Positions 15,859 through 25,156 of a stretch of DNA of 27,928 bases are shown here, piece by piece. Under the pieces are notes generated by a model. It was not told where the DNA came from and searched no databases. It saw only the letters and a program-made list of their open reading frames with translations. The stretch is from Flavobacterium sp. (lineage in GTDB: Bacteria; Bacteroidota; Bacteroidia; Flavobacteriales; Flavobacteriaceae). The translations under genes and the position numbers were made by a program. The stretch lies in assembly GCA_030152225.1 (NCBI GenBank), contig JASLHL010000039.1, positions 1-27,928 of the forward strand, read 5' to 3'. Within the stretch, counting starts at the first letter, position 1. Each line of letters starts with the position of its first letter.

Positions 15859-17508
15859 CTAGGCCAGCATAGTAACTGGATTCTCAATATAACTTTTCAG
15901 TGTTTGTAAGAATTGTGCTCCGGTAGCACCATCTACTGTTCTATGGTCACAAGCCAATGTAACAGTCATTGTGTTTCCAACTACAATCTGTCCATTTTTT
16001 ACTACTGGTTTTTCAACAATAGCCCCTACAGATAAAATCGCAGAGTTTGGTTGATTGATAATGGATGTAAAAGACTGAATACCAAACATTCCAAGGTTAG
16101 AAACTGTAAATGTGCTTCCGTCCATTTCAGCAGGTGTCAGTTTTTTTGTTTTAGCCTTACCAGCCAATTCTTTTACTTTAGCTCCAATGTGTGTTAAAGA
16201 CATTTGATCTGTAAAAGGCAATACTGGTACAACTAATCCATCTTCTACGGCTACAGCTACGCCCACGTTAATGTGGTTGTTGAAAATCGTTGCATTATCT
16301 GTCCATTGTGTATTCACTTGTGGGTGTTTACGCAAGGCCATTGCACAAGCTTTCACTACCATATCGTTGAAAGACACTTTTGTATCAGGCATTTCATTGA
16401 TCAACTTACGAGAAGTCATGGCATTATCCATATCGATCTCGATCGTTAAGTAATAGTGAGGGGCTGTAAATTTAGATTCTGCTAAACGACGTGCAATTGT
16501 TTTGCGCATTTGCGAGTTTTTCACTTCTTCGAAGCTTACTTCTCCAGCAGGCATAAATGGTTTCACTTCTGGCGCAGCTGCCGTTGCTTGTGCAACAGGA
16601 GTAGCCGTTTGTGTAGGTGCTTGCGCTGTAGCTGGTACAAAGTTTTCAACGTCGCGTTTAATAATACGTCCGTTTTCTCCAGTTCCTTTTACTTGTGCAA
16701 GGTTAATTCCTTTCTCTTCTGCTATTTTTTTAGCTAAAGGAGAAACGAATACACGTCCTCCATTTTGTGATTCCACAGCCGTTGTTGCAACTGCAACTGC
16801 TGCAGCAGCTTCCGTTGTTTTTGGTGTTTCAGTAGGAGTTGCTGTTTCTGTTGAAGTTGTAACAACTCCACCATTTTCAGCTCCTTCTACCAAGGCTGTA
16901 ATGTCAGTTCCTGCAGGTCCTAAGATAGCTAAAACACTATCGATAGGCGCTGATTCACCTTCTTGAATTCCTACGTATAAAAGTGTCCCCGCTTCAAAAG
17001 CTTCAAATTCCATTGTCGCTTTATCCGTTTCGATTTCTGCTAAGATATCGCCTTCTTCTACTTTATCTCCTACTTTTTTAATCCAGCTTGCCACCGTACC
17101 TTCCGTCATGGTATCACTCAAACGAGGCATTGTAATCACTTTTACTCCGGCAGGAATAGCTGCTGGCGCTGGTGTAGTCGTATTGTCAACTGCTTTTGGC
17201 GCTTCTGTTTCCACTGCTTTTTCAGCAGCTGGAGCCGATCCACCTCCAATTAATGCAGTGATATCTTCACCTTCTTTTCCAATAATAGCAAGAAGCGAGT
17301 CAACTGGAGCAGCTTCTCCTTCTTGTAATCCAATGTATAACAATGTACCTTCATAAAAAGATTCAAATTCCATTGTTGCTTTGTCTGTTTCAATCTCAGC
17401 AAGGATGTCACCTTCTGAAATCTTATCTCCAACTTTCTTTAACCAAGCCGCAACAACACCTTCTGTCATGGTGTCGCTTAAGCGAGGCATTGTAATTACT
17501 TCTGCCAT
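15859..17508 (-). CDS. pdhC: Dihydrolipoamide acetyltransferase, E2 of pyruvate dehydrogenase
   Basis: Core enzyme that passes acetyl groups to CoA in the pyruvate dehydrogenase complex. The 549-residue protein has two lipoyl domains (about 1-85 and 121-205) with lipoyl Lys43 and Lys163, each in EIETDKATMEFE. Ala/Pro/Thr-rich linkers follow. The peripheral-subunit-binding domain begins at RVFVSPLAKKIAEEKG (252-267), and the catalytic domain runs from about 325 and ends with HRTVDG (His522, Asp526). The two lipoyl domains are exactly 120 residues apart and about 66 of 84 positions agree by eye. It follows pdhA by 9 bp. The start MAEVITMPRLSDTM is canonical. Confidence 0.96.
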   Translation of the reverse strand: MAEVITMPRLSDTMTEGVVAAWLKKVGDKISEGDILAEIETDKATMEFESFYEGTLLYIGLQEGEAAPVDSLLAIIGKEGEDITALIGGGSAPAAEKAVETEAPKAVDNTTTPAPAAIPAGVKVITMPRLSDTMTEGTVASWIKKVGDKVEEGDILAEIETDKATMEFEAFEAGTLLYVGIQEGESAPIDSVLAILGPAGTDITALVEGAENGGVVTTSTETATPTETPKTTEAAAAVAVATTAVESQNGGRVFVSPLAKKIAEEKGINLAQVKGTGENGRIIKRDVENFVPATAQAPTQTATPVAQATAAAPEVKPFMPAGEVSFEEVKNSQMRKTIARRLAESKFTAPHYYLTIEIDMDNAMTSRKLINEMPDTKVSFNDMVVKACAMALRKHPQVNTQWTDNATIFNNHINVGVAVAVEDGLVVPVLPFTDQMSLTHIGAKVKELAGKAKTKKLTPAEMDGSTFTVSNLGMFGIQSFTSIINQPNSAILSVGAIVEKPVVKNGQIVVGNTMTVTLACDHRTVDGATGAQFLQTLKSYIENPVTMLA

Positions 17509-17517
17509 ATTATTTTA

Positions 17518-18516
17518 TTATAATCTATGAGGTAAAAAAGGGTAATTTTCTTGTTCGTACACGACGTCGTACATCACATTAAGATCTGGGAATGGAGATT
17601 CTTCTGCGAACTTCTCACATTCTGATACTAGATCTTTCACGCGTTGATCCATTGCTTCAATTTCACTTTCTGTTGCGTAACCATTTGCTTTGATCACATC
17701 TAACACTTGTGTAATTGGGTCAATTTTTTTGTACTCTTCTACCTCTTCTTTTGTACGATAGTTTTGTGCATCAGACATTGAGTGACCTCTATATCTGTAT
17801 GTTTTCATCTCTAATAAAGTAGGTCCATCACCACGACGCGCTCTTTCGATCGCTTCGTACATTGCTTCTGCTACTTTTACAGGATTCATTCCGTCTACTG
17901 GTCCACTAGGCATTTCATATCCCAATCCTAATTTCCAGATTTCAGAGTGATTAGCCGTACGCTCAACAGAGGTACCCATTGCATATCCATTATTTTCAAT
18001 AATAAATACTACAGGTAACTTCCAGTTCATTGCCATATTGAAAGTCTCATGCAATGATCCTTGACGTGCAGCACCATCACCAAAGTAACACATCGTTACT
18101 GCTTTTCTATCAAAATATTTATCTCCGAATGCCAATCCAGCTCCTAGAGGAATTTGTCCACCTACAATACCATGTCCTCCATAGAAATTGTGTTCTTTAG
18201 AAAAGATGTGCATTGAACCTCCCAAACCTTGAGATGTTCCTGTACCTTTTCCTAACAATTCCGCCATAATTCTTCGTGGGTCAACACCCAGTCCAATTGG
18301 TTGTACGTGATTTCTGTATGCTGTAATCATTTTGTCTTTTGACAAATCCATTGCGTGTAAAGCTCCAGCCAAAACCGCTTCTTGCCCATTATATAAATGT
18401 AAGAATCCTCTTACTTTTTGTTGAATATATAAAGCTGCAAGCTTGTCTTCAAACTTTCTCCAAAATAGCATGTCTTCATACCACTTTAGATAAACTTCTT
18501 TTGTAATTTCTTTCAT
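17518..18516 (-). CDS. pdhA: Pyruvate dehydrogenase E1 component, alpha subunit
   Basis: Thiamine-diphosphate-dependent subunit that, with the beta subunit, decarboxylates pyruvate and acetylates the E2 lipoyl group. The 332-residue protein has the TPP/Mg motif from GDGAARQGSLHETFN (146-160) to the Asn pair at 175-176 in ENNGYAM, and a phosphorylation-loop-like YRYRGHSMSD. Beginning and length are standard. The beta subunit and E3 are not in the window; in flavobacteria pdhB is commonly unlinked. First gene of pdhA-pdhC. Confidence 0.96.
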   Translation of the reverse strand: MKEITKEVYLKWYEDMLFWRKFEDKLAALYIQQKVRGFLHLYNGQEAVLAGALHAMDLSKDKMITAYRNHVQPIGLGVDPRRIMAELLGKGTGTSQGLGGSMHIFSKEHNFYGGHGIVGGQIPLGAGLAFGDKYFDRKAVTMCYFGDGAARQGSLHETFNMAMNWKLPVVFIIENNGYAMGTSVERTANHSEIWKLGLGYEMPSGPVDGMNPVKVAEAMYEAIERARRGDGPTLLEMKTYRYRGHSMSDAQNYRTKEEVEEYKKIDPITQVLDVIKANGYATESEIEAMDQRVKDLVSECEKFAEESPFPDLNVMYDVVYEQENYPFLPHRL

Positions 18517-18884
18517 ATGACTTTACTTTTCATGAGTAGAAAACCTACTCTAAATACAGACTTTGCTAAATACCCACTATACTGTGGATAGGCAAAAATA
18601 GCACATCTACTTTAGATTGAAAAATTTATTTGAAGTATTTTAAATTACGGTAACTATTCTTTATTTTTTTTAAGAAAATATTTAATTATCCTTGAACATC
18701 CTCTCTTAACAACACTATTAATTTAGCCCATCAACTTCAGGTTACACCAATTATTCACAGTAGATTTGAACTTTTAATAGCAAAGATGTATCAGGAGTAA
18801 AATCTGTGCTCTTTTTTTGAATTTTCTTCTTTATCTCTCCTTTTTCGCACCGTTTCTTTCTTCTGCTGTAATACTTAAAAAAAA
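18517..18884. other. Long intergenic region upstream of pdhA
   Basis: About 370 bp between the pdhA start and the phosphoesterase terminator. It is A/T-rich and holds a probable pdhA -7 box at 18593-18600. Between 18601 and 18880 I see no convincing reading frame, hairpin or repeat; it may hold regulator sites for pdhA, but none is recognisable by eye. Confidence 0.5.
18593..18600 (-). promoter_or_regulatory. -7 box of the pdhA promoter (TATTTTTG)
   Basis: Fits TAnnTTTG on the minus strand; transcription would start near 18587, giving a leader of about 70 nt before the pdhA ATG at 18516. A TTT rather than TTG is found 19 nt upstream, so the -33 element is weak. Confidence 0.4.
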
Positions 18885-18922
18885 TTAAGCCCTTCTGGAG
18901 ATTTTCTCGTCAAAGGGCTCAA
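18885..18922 (-). terminator. Rho-independent terminator after the phosphoesterase gene
   Basis: A 10-bp stem with one mismatch (18885-18894 with 18913-18922) plus an inner short stem (GGAGA/TCTC). On the minus strand it is followed by a run of T. It lies 24 bp after the stop codon and ends the SusCD-phosphoesterase operon. Confidence 0.83.
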
Positions 18923-18946
18923 TTCACGCTTAAAATAAAATATAAA

Positions 18947-20455
18947 TTAGGTAATTACTTCGGTATAGCTATTTCCAAAGCGGTCGGTTACCATAATGGT
19001 AATATTTTTCGCTTGGTCTGATGGACAAAATAAAAACATATGATCTGTTAATCCTGGCTCTACCCATTTTCGCTTCACAGGGAGTTTAGGTCCTTGATGT
19101 AGCTGAATACTTAAAGGATCCTTCGCTCTTACTTGGACTAATGCTCCTTTTTCCACACCGTCTTCTAGCCAAATTGCTTTCCATTCTTCATCCCAATTCC
19201 AGATATTTACACTCCAATTGGAAGGAAAATCTGGATGTTCTCCTTTTTTGTAGACTCTAAACTGAGTTTCTTTAGAAAGTCCTGTTCCTTTATAGTACCA
19301 GCTGAGTTCTTTTCCGTTCACTTCATATACGCCATAACCACTTGGTGTACCATCCTGACAAATCGGACCACTCCACCAAGCACCACAAACCGTACCATGA
19401 CAGTGTTCATATAGATTATCAGTTAGGACAACATTCTCGTTGAAGTGAGTATGTCCTGACATTAAATGCGCGTGATAAGGTTCTAATAATTTGTATAAAT
19501 ACTTGCGATTACTCACCATGGCACCGAGTGATTTCTCCTCAGGATAACGTTCAAAATGCCTGGTAAAAGAAGGAATATGTTGAAACACCACTACCGTTGT
19601 CCCATGGGGAACAACAGCTAAATCTTGCTCCAACCACGCCAACTGATTTTCGGTAATATAACCGATATACTCTTTCTCTTTACCGATAAAAAACACATCA
19701 TTAAGCACAACATAGTGAACAAGTCCACGGTTAAATGAATAATATTGTGGTCCATAAAGCTCCGTAAAGGTCGTAGCGGATTTTTCATCACTGCGCTGTT
19801 CTAAGTCTGCATCGTGATTGCCAAACACTTGAAAGAAAGGAATTGTCGTTTGTTGAACAGCTTGATTGTATTTGGCTGATAATTGATGTTGATCCCAAAT
19901 TAAATCTCCACACCCTACGCCAAACACGTGAGGACTATTCAATTGTTTGATTGTGGCTAATGTATCGGGTACTGTTTCATTCAATAGCTGTTCCGCTTCT
20001 TCTTCTTTTTGAATTTGAGGATCGGCCCATATAATAAAATGGTGCTTGTGGTCAGACTCTTTTACAGGCTCGAGCACAAAATCATGCCTACTGGAATTTT
20101 GGTGTTTGTTTATTTTTTGGAAAAACAAGGCCGAACCATTGGTTTGTTGTTCGATGACATATCCTGCTGGAATCGATATAAACACAAACTGGGATTGAAA
20201 GGCACTTTGAAAGCTGTAACTTCCAGTGGCATCTGTTTGAACTACTTGATATCCGTCTGACACTACAACATGAGACAATCCCTTACCACGGCTTGTGACT
20301 CTTCCCGTGACACCTACACTTTTAAGTTCATCAGTACTTTCTCCTGCCACTGATGATGTAGCTAAGATTCCTGCAGTAGTTTGTTGGAAGGGAAGTATAG
20401 AAGCGGCTCCAGCTGTTAGTGCTACATTTTTTATAAAATTTCGTCTTGAATTCAT
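18947..20455 (-). CDS. Exported calcineurin-like metallophosphoesterase (three-domain type)
   Basis: A 502-residue protein with an N-terminal Tat-like signal (SRRNFIKNVALTAGAAS at 3-19), so it is exported folded, presumably to the periplasm. Residues about 46-128 resemble a carboxypeptidase-regulatory-like/Ig domain. Residues about 135-345 are the phosphoesterase core with metal ligands Asp145 (ADPQ), Asp184 (GDLIWD), GNHD (212-215), His293 (FQHIPS) and GHTH (334-337). The remainder is a beta-rich C-terminal domain. The first motif is DxQ instead of the common DxH, a variant I associate with this Bacteroidota subfamily. It begins 10 bp after the susD-like stop, which suggests it hydrolyses phosphoesters in a substrate imported by that pair. 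Substrate unknown. Confidence 0.9.
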   Translation of the reverse strand: MNSRRNFIKNVALTAGAASILPFQQTTAGILATSSVAGESTDELKSVGVTGRVTSRGKGLSHVVVSDGYQVVQTDATGSYSFQSAFQSQFVFISIPAGYVIEQQTNGSALFFQKINKHQNSSRHDFVLEPVKESDHKHHFIIWADPQIQKEEEAEQLLNETVPDTLATIKQLNSPHVFGVGCGDLIWDQHQLSAKYNQAVQQTTIPFFQVFGNHDADLEQRSDEKSATTFTELYGPQYYSFNRGLVHYVVLNDVFFIGKEKEYIGYITENQLAWLEQDLAVVPHGTTVVVFQHIPSFTRHFERYPEEKSLGAMVSNRKYLYKLLEPYHAHLMSGHTHFNENVVLTDNLYEHCHGTVCGAWWSGPICQDGTPSGYGVYEVNGKELSWYYKGTGLSKETQFRVYKKGEHPDFPSNWSVNIWNWDEEWKAIWLEDGVEKGALVQVRAKDPLSIQLHQGPKLPVKRKWVEPGLTDHMFLFCPSDQAKNITIMVTDRFGNSYTEVIT

Positions 20456-20465
20456 GATCTACCAT

Positions 20466-21920
20466 TTAATTTTGCCACCAAATTTTTACATTAATATCAT
20501 CTCCACCCATCTTTTGTACTTGTAGCTGATAATTCGTTTTATTTTTCGTACGAATATCTAAAGGATACGGGAAACGCGAAGGCATTATACCGTTGTTCAT
20601 CATGGTTTTAGTTTGAGGTAACTTTGGCAAACCTGTTCGTTTGTATTCAAACCACTGCTGGTAATCATTCATATACAGTGCATAGTACTTTTGCATCATA
20701 ATACGCGCTAAAGTTCCATCGTATTCCGTTGCAGGATTAGTAAAATAATCTACTGGGACGTCAATTTCGTGAAATTTCATTGCAGCTTCTACCCCGTGTT
20801 TATAGTACTCTTCTGCTCCTGTCAAATATCCTTTTTGCGCCAATTCAGCTTGTAGAAATAAAATCTCTGCATAGGTCAAAATAGGCGTCTTGGTTGGGTT
20901 AGCTGCCATCGTATTATTCAATGTAGAAGCCTCATAATCAAATTGACCATCCGATCCCTCAAATGCACTTGGAATTCCTTTATATCCGATATTTACTCTC
21001 TTTTCGCCTTCCATTCTCGTGGCTTGTGTTGCAAAAACAGGCAGACGTGGATCCTTAAATTCATTCAAATTATCAATAAAAAAACCCGCCATTTTTCTAC
21101 TTAACGTAAAGTCTTGAATACGACTCCAAGGAGATACATTTGGCGTTACCCCTGTAATGACAAATGTAGCCTCTTCTTCCACCTTCGAAATAATAGGATA
21201 TTTGACTGGGTCATTTAACATAGCGACCATTTTAGGATAGGCCTCTTTATTGGTTTTATTGGATATGCGCAACAACAAGCGCAAGTGTAAGCTATTGGTG
21301 AATTTTTGCCATTTTGTCAAATCATTGTTGAATAAAATATCTTGATAGTACACCATGCCTCTTTTAGCATCATATAGCGCATTGGCGCGTTCTAAATCGG
21401 CTAAAAGGCTGTCATATATTTTTTCTTGCTCATCAAAAGCGGGATAAATTAACCCCTCTCCTCCTTTACCTGCATCAAAATACGGCACATCACCGAATAA
21501 ATCCACGAGATTTGAGGCCATCCACACGCGCAAGGTTATTCCTATGGCTTCGTAATTGCTATCTTTAATGCGAACAGACGCCTGTTCGATATCTTTTGCC
21601 GTTTTCATCCAACGGTAATAGGTGTTCCATGGAGCTGCCCCAATATTATCCGTTAAATTATAGTGTTGAATCCCATAAGAGGTTTGCGGAAAAGTTACAA
21701 TATCCTGCATTAACTCACTATTGTGTGACCAACTGCGATACATATTACTTGTAGCTACTTCATAAATTAAAGGATTCAATAAAGTTCCCGGGCTGATTTC
21801 TTGTAGTCGGTTAGGATCAGTATTCGTCTCTTCAAAATTAGTAGTACAACTGGTAAACTGTAGGGTAAAGCAAGCTAAGAAACCCAAGTACAGTAAGAAT
21901 ATTAGTTTATCTTTTCGCAT
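20466..21920 (-). CDS. SusD/RagB family nutrient-binding lipoprotein (SusD-like type 2)
   Basis: Surface-exposed lipoprotein that acts as the substrate-capturing lid on a SusC transporter. The 484-residue protein has a lipoprotein signal with lipobox FTSC (Cys25), then NFEETNTDPNRLQEISPGTLLN, which is the usual start of this SusD subgroup. The body contains TPR-like helical regions such as DIEQASVRI and LTYAEILFLQAELAQKGYL (a conserved SusD segment near residue 345). The protein ends with a short Trp-containing tail (VKIWWQN). It begins 2 bp after the susC stop. The subgroup often serves peptides or unknown substrates rather than glycans, so no glycan is inferred. Confidence 0.93.
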   Translation of the reverse strand: MRKDKLIFLLYLGFLACFTLQFTSCTTNFEETNTDPNRLQEISPGTLLNPLIYEVATSNMYRSWSHNSELMQDIVTFPQTSYGIQHYNLTDNIGAAPWNTYYRWMKTAKDIEQASVRIKDSNYEAIGITLRVWMASNLVDLFGDVPYFDAGKGGEGLIYPAFDEQEKIYDSLLADLERANALYDAKRGMVYYQDILFNNDLTKWQKFTNSLHLRLLLRISNKTNKEAYPKMVAMLNDPVKYPIISKVEEEATFVITGVTPNVSPWSRIQDFTLSRKMAGFFIDNLNEFKDPRLPVFATQATRMEGEKRVNIGYKGIPSAFEGSDGQFDYEASTLNNTMAANPTKTPILTYAEILFLQAELAQKGYLTGAEEYYKHGVEAAMKFHEIDVPVDYFTNPATEYDGTLARIMMQKYYALYMNDYQQWFEYKRTGLPKLPQTKTMMNNGIMPSRFPYPLDIRTKNKTNYQLQVQKMGGDDINVKIWWQN

Positions 21921-21922
21921 GA

Positions 21923-24900
21923 TTAAAATTCTAATTTAAGGTTAAACCCGTAAGTAGCAGGTGAGGGTAATTGTCCCATCTCAACTCCAGGCATCATCGA
22001 CCCTCCATTCAAGGCTGCCGTTTCTGGGTCAAAGATTGGGAAGCTCGTTAAGGTAGCTAGGTTTCGTCCAAACACAGACACAGACAATCGCGTCATTTTT
22101 AGCTTATCCAATACTTTTTTAGGAAAGTTGTATTCAATACTCACATCGCGTACTTTCAAATAAGACGCATCAAAACTGTTGGATTCCAAATTAGCTCTTC
22201 GGTAATATTCGCCATAATAATCGGCAGGGTTGACCTTGGTCGTATTGGGAGAGAATGTACCATCACCATTGCGCACTACCCCATCACCAATGATAAAACC
22301 TTCTTCACGACCGTATAGGGTATGTCCTAACTTTCCTTGTTCAGACATTTTGTGGTGAGTTTGCGAATATACTTTTCCACCATACGAACCATCTAAAGTA
22401 AAGCTCAACGTAACGTTTTTATACTTAAACGTATTCACCCAACCAGCAGTCCAATTGGCATAAGCACTACCGATGTACTCAATTTCTTTGGATTGTTCAG
22501 GCAGCCCTTTATCGGTATAAATAATTTGTCCTTCATCATTTCGCACAAATTTATACCCATACAAATCTCCAGTTGTTCCTCCTACTTTACCAATAATCTG
22601 AGCGGTTCCAGATTCGGCTAACACTTGTTGATCTCCTCCTTCTAAATCTGGAGATAGCGATAGAATTTTATTGTCGTTTTTCGCCCAGTTCAACGTGGTA
22701 TTCCAAGAAAAAGAGTTGGTTTTGATTGGCGTTGCATGTAAGACAACTTCAATACCTCGATTTCGAACAGTTCCAGCATTCACATGGGCTTTAGAATATC
22801 CTGTCACCAAATTAAGGGGTACAGTAATTAATTGATTCTTTGTTTTCGTTTCATATACCGTTACATCAAAGCCCAATCGGTTTTTAATCATTTTGTGTTC
22901 ATATCCGATTTCAAAACTCTTAGTTGCCTCTGGCTTTAGGTCAATATTGTGTAACGTTGTTGGCGCAGTAGCTGAACTCGGAAATTCACTATTTTCATAG
23001 TATAGTTTTGTCTTGTAGGGTGAAGTACCATTTCCTACATCTGCATAGGAAAAACGCAGCTTTGAATAGTCAATAGTGCTTGGTAAAACGAAGATATCGC
23101 TCAAGACTAGACTCGCATTTAGCGATGCGTACATGAAGGACCAGTTGGCTGCAGGTAAACTACTCGACCAGTCATTTCTCACTGTTCCATCTAAGAACAC
23201 CATATTTTTATACCCCACAGAAGCCATTCCATAGAGCGAGTTAACTTTTAGATTCTCGTCTGCTATTTTTGTACTGGGCTTATCTTTTCCATTGGCAATC
23301 ATATACACCCCTGGTGTGACCAATCCTTTGACCCAACTCGCATTACTATGCCACTTGGAATCGCGCATATTTCCTCCTACAGATAAACCATAAGTAAAGA
23401 CATCGCCTTTGTCCTCTGTATAGCTCAATAAGAAATCTGTATTTATTTCGGTAAAATTAATTTGTTGCGTTTTAAAATACCCCTCGCCAAACTTCGTCGT
23501 ATTAAAAGGTCGACGTTCTTCTCGTTTATCTGCTCGCGAATTAATTGCCCCTCTCAACATTAACTTTAGATTAGGTGCTAGATCAATATCAGTAGATAAA
23601 CTTCCCACCATGGTATTTGCATTTACCGCATTGGTCGTTTCGTAGGCTATCAAGTAAGGGTTTTCGATATAAGAACTAAAAGGGTGAATTTGTTCCAATT
23701 GATTTTTGTCTTTCTTCCAAATAGGCCTGTACCACTCTAGGTCGACATTGGGATTTTGGAAGATCATAAAATAACCGATGGTATGGTTACCGTATCCAGT
23801 TCCAGGTAAATTATCACTACTTCTATTGCTGTAGCTCACTGTTGAGTTTACGGTTACGCCTTTTGCAATTTCGTATTTTGCTTTTGTAGCAAGCGTCGTG
23901 CGATCAAATCCTGTATTAGGCATAATCCATTCGTTGTTGGAGTGGGTAATTGTCGCGCGAATACTCCCTTTGTCATTTCCTCCTGAAAGTCCTAGGGTAT
24001 TGGTTGTAGTCATCCCTGTTCTCCAGAAATCCTTGATGTTGTTTTTATACGGTCTCCACGGTGTTCGTTCAGCACCTTGTGTCTCTGTAGTGGGATCGTA
24101 CTGAAAATACGATTGTCCCTCAAATTTAGGCCCAAATGCACTACTGGTACTCCCCGTATTAGACCCATCAGCTGATGCCCCATAGGAATAAAAAGGATCC
24201 CCTGCTTTATTAAAACTCTTTCCTGTTCCTTGTCCATATTGGTACTGATAATCGGGCCAATGCTGGATAACATCAAAGCTGACATTAGAGTTGATACTAA
24301 TCCCCAATCCTTTATTCTTTTTACTACCAGATTTAGTAGTAATCATCAACACGCCATTTCCTGCTCGAGATCCGTATAAAGCTGCTGCCCCAGGTCCTTT
24401 TAATACGGTTATACTCTCGATATCATCCGGATTAAGATCTGCGATTCCATTTCCATAATCAACTGGAGCATCATCGCCAATATAAGCCGTTTCTGCTCCA
24501 TTGGACCATAAATCACCTCCAACAATCACACCATCCACAACAATTAAGGCACCATTTGCACCTAAATTAACCGAACGATCTCCTCTCAATTTAATCTGCG
24601 TGGAGTTCATTGGTCCTGAATTAGAAGACAACATCGTCATCCCCGCTACTTTTCCCTTCAATTCATCAGACCAGTTATTGGAACGCGCGTGATTGAGCTC
24701 TTCCCCATTAAGGGTTTGCTGTGAATACCCCAATTGTTTCTCCTCTCTTTTAATCCCCAAAGCCGTCACGACTACTTCGTTCAGCACACTGGTGGATTCT
24801 TTTAATTGTACCGTCAAAAAGGTAAGATCACCCACGGTTATTGTTTGCGTTTCGAAACCCAAAAAGGATATTTCCAAAACCGTCGTTTTCAACTGTTCAT

Positions 24901-25156
24901 ACGATATACTAAACTCTCCATCTAAATTGGACTGCACCGCTTTTCCTGTAATCGCATTGCGGATCACCGCACCAGGCAAAGCAATATTTTGTTGATCTAC
25001 AACTTTTCCTCGAATGGTGTTTTGTTGATTATCCGACGCAGTAAGCGTATGCCCTTGTACCTTATTTTCATTTGCATACAACGTAGCAGTAGAAGAGAAT
25101 AGCAGGGTACTAAGTAAAAAAATGAGGCTTCTTGTATTGCGCTGATTTTTTTTCAT
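21923..25156 (-). CDS. SusC/RagA family TonB-linked outer-membrane transporter
   Basis: Outer-membrane beta-barrel of 1077 residues that imports large or complex nutrients using TonB energy. It has a signal peptide (1-28, ending ATLYA), a carboxypeptidase-D-like domain at about 46-118 (IRGKVVDQQNIALPGAVI), a TonB-box-like LNEVVVTALG (125-134) and the plug with IVVDGV near 205-210 and the SusC signature DDIESITVLKGPGAAALYG. The barrel ends with an aromatic C-terminal residue (LEF), as required for outer-membrane insertion. No N-terminal anti-sigma-interacting STN domain is seen. It is the first gene of the operon and is followed by its SusD partner and a phosphoesterase. Confidence 0.95.
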   Translation of the reverse strand: MKKNQRNTRSLIFLLSTLLFSSTATLYANENKVQGHTLTASDNQQNTIRGKVVDQQNIALPGAVIRNAITGKAVQSNLDGEFSISYEQLKTTVLEISFLGFETQTITVGDLTFLTVQLKESTSVLNEVVVTALGIKREEKQLGYSQQTLNGEELNHARSNNWSDELKGKVAGMTMLSSNSGPMNSTQIKLRGDRSVNLGANGALIVVDGVIVGGDLWSNGAETAYIGDDAPVDYGNGIADLNPDDIESITVLKGPGAAALYGSRAGNGVLMITTKSGSKKNKGLGISINSNVSFDVIQHWPDYQYQYGQGTGKSFNKAGDPFYSYGASADGSNTGSTSSAFGPKFEGQSYFQYDPTTETQGAERTPWRPYKNNIKDFWRTGMTTTNTLGLSGGNDKGSIRATITHSNNEWIMPNTGFDRTTLATKAKYEIAKGVTVNSTVSYSNRSSDNLPGTGYGNHTIGYFMIFQNPNVDLEWYRPIWKKDKNQLEQIHPFSSYIENPYLIAYETTNAVNANTMVGSLSTDIDLAPNLKLMLRGAINSRADKREERRPFNTTKFGEGYFKTQQINFTEINTDFLLSYTEDKGDVFTYGLSVGGNMRDSKWHSNASWVKGLVTPGVYMIANGKDKPSTKIADENLKVNSLYGMASVGYKNMVFLDGTVRNDWSSSLPAANWSFMYASLNASLVLSDIFVLPSTIDYSKLRFSYADVGNGTSPYKTKLYYENSEFPSSATAPTTLHNIDLKPEATKSFEIGYEHKMIKNRLGFDVTVYETKTKNQLITVPLNLVTGYSKAHVNAGTVRNRGIEVVLHATPIKTNSFSWNTTLNWAKNDNKILSLSPDLEGGDQQVLAESGTAQIIGKVGGTTGDLYGYKFVRNDEGQIIYTDKGLPEQSKEIEYIGSAYANWTAGWVNTFKYKNVTLSFTLDGSYGGKVYSQTHHKMSEQGKLGHTLYGREEGFIIGDGVVRNGDGTFSPNTTKVNPADYYGEYYRRANLESNSFDASYLKVRDVSIEYNFPKKVLDKLKMTRLSVSVFGRNLATLTSFPIFDPETAALNGGSMMPGVEMGQLPSPATYGFNLKLEF

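Noticed and set aside
16502..16966. 154-codon plus-strand open frame antisense to pdhC
   Set aside because: It is Ala/Val/Ser-rich because it mirrors the repetitive linkers of E2. It has no domain, no promoter, and pdhC on the other strand is certain.
17518..18516. Missing pdhB as a sign of a broken pyruvate dehydrogenase operon
   Set aside because: In flavobacteria pdhA-pdhC without pdhB is a common arrangement, so absence of the beta subunit next to them is not a defect.
23898..24285. Overlapping frames on both strands within susC (68 and 91 codons)
   Set aside because: They are shadows of the long susC frame, with no start signals.
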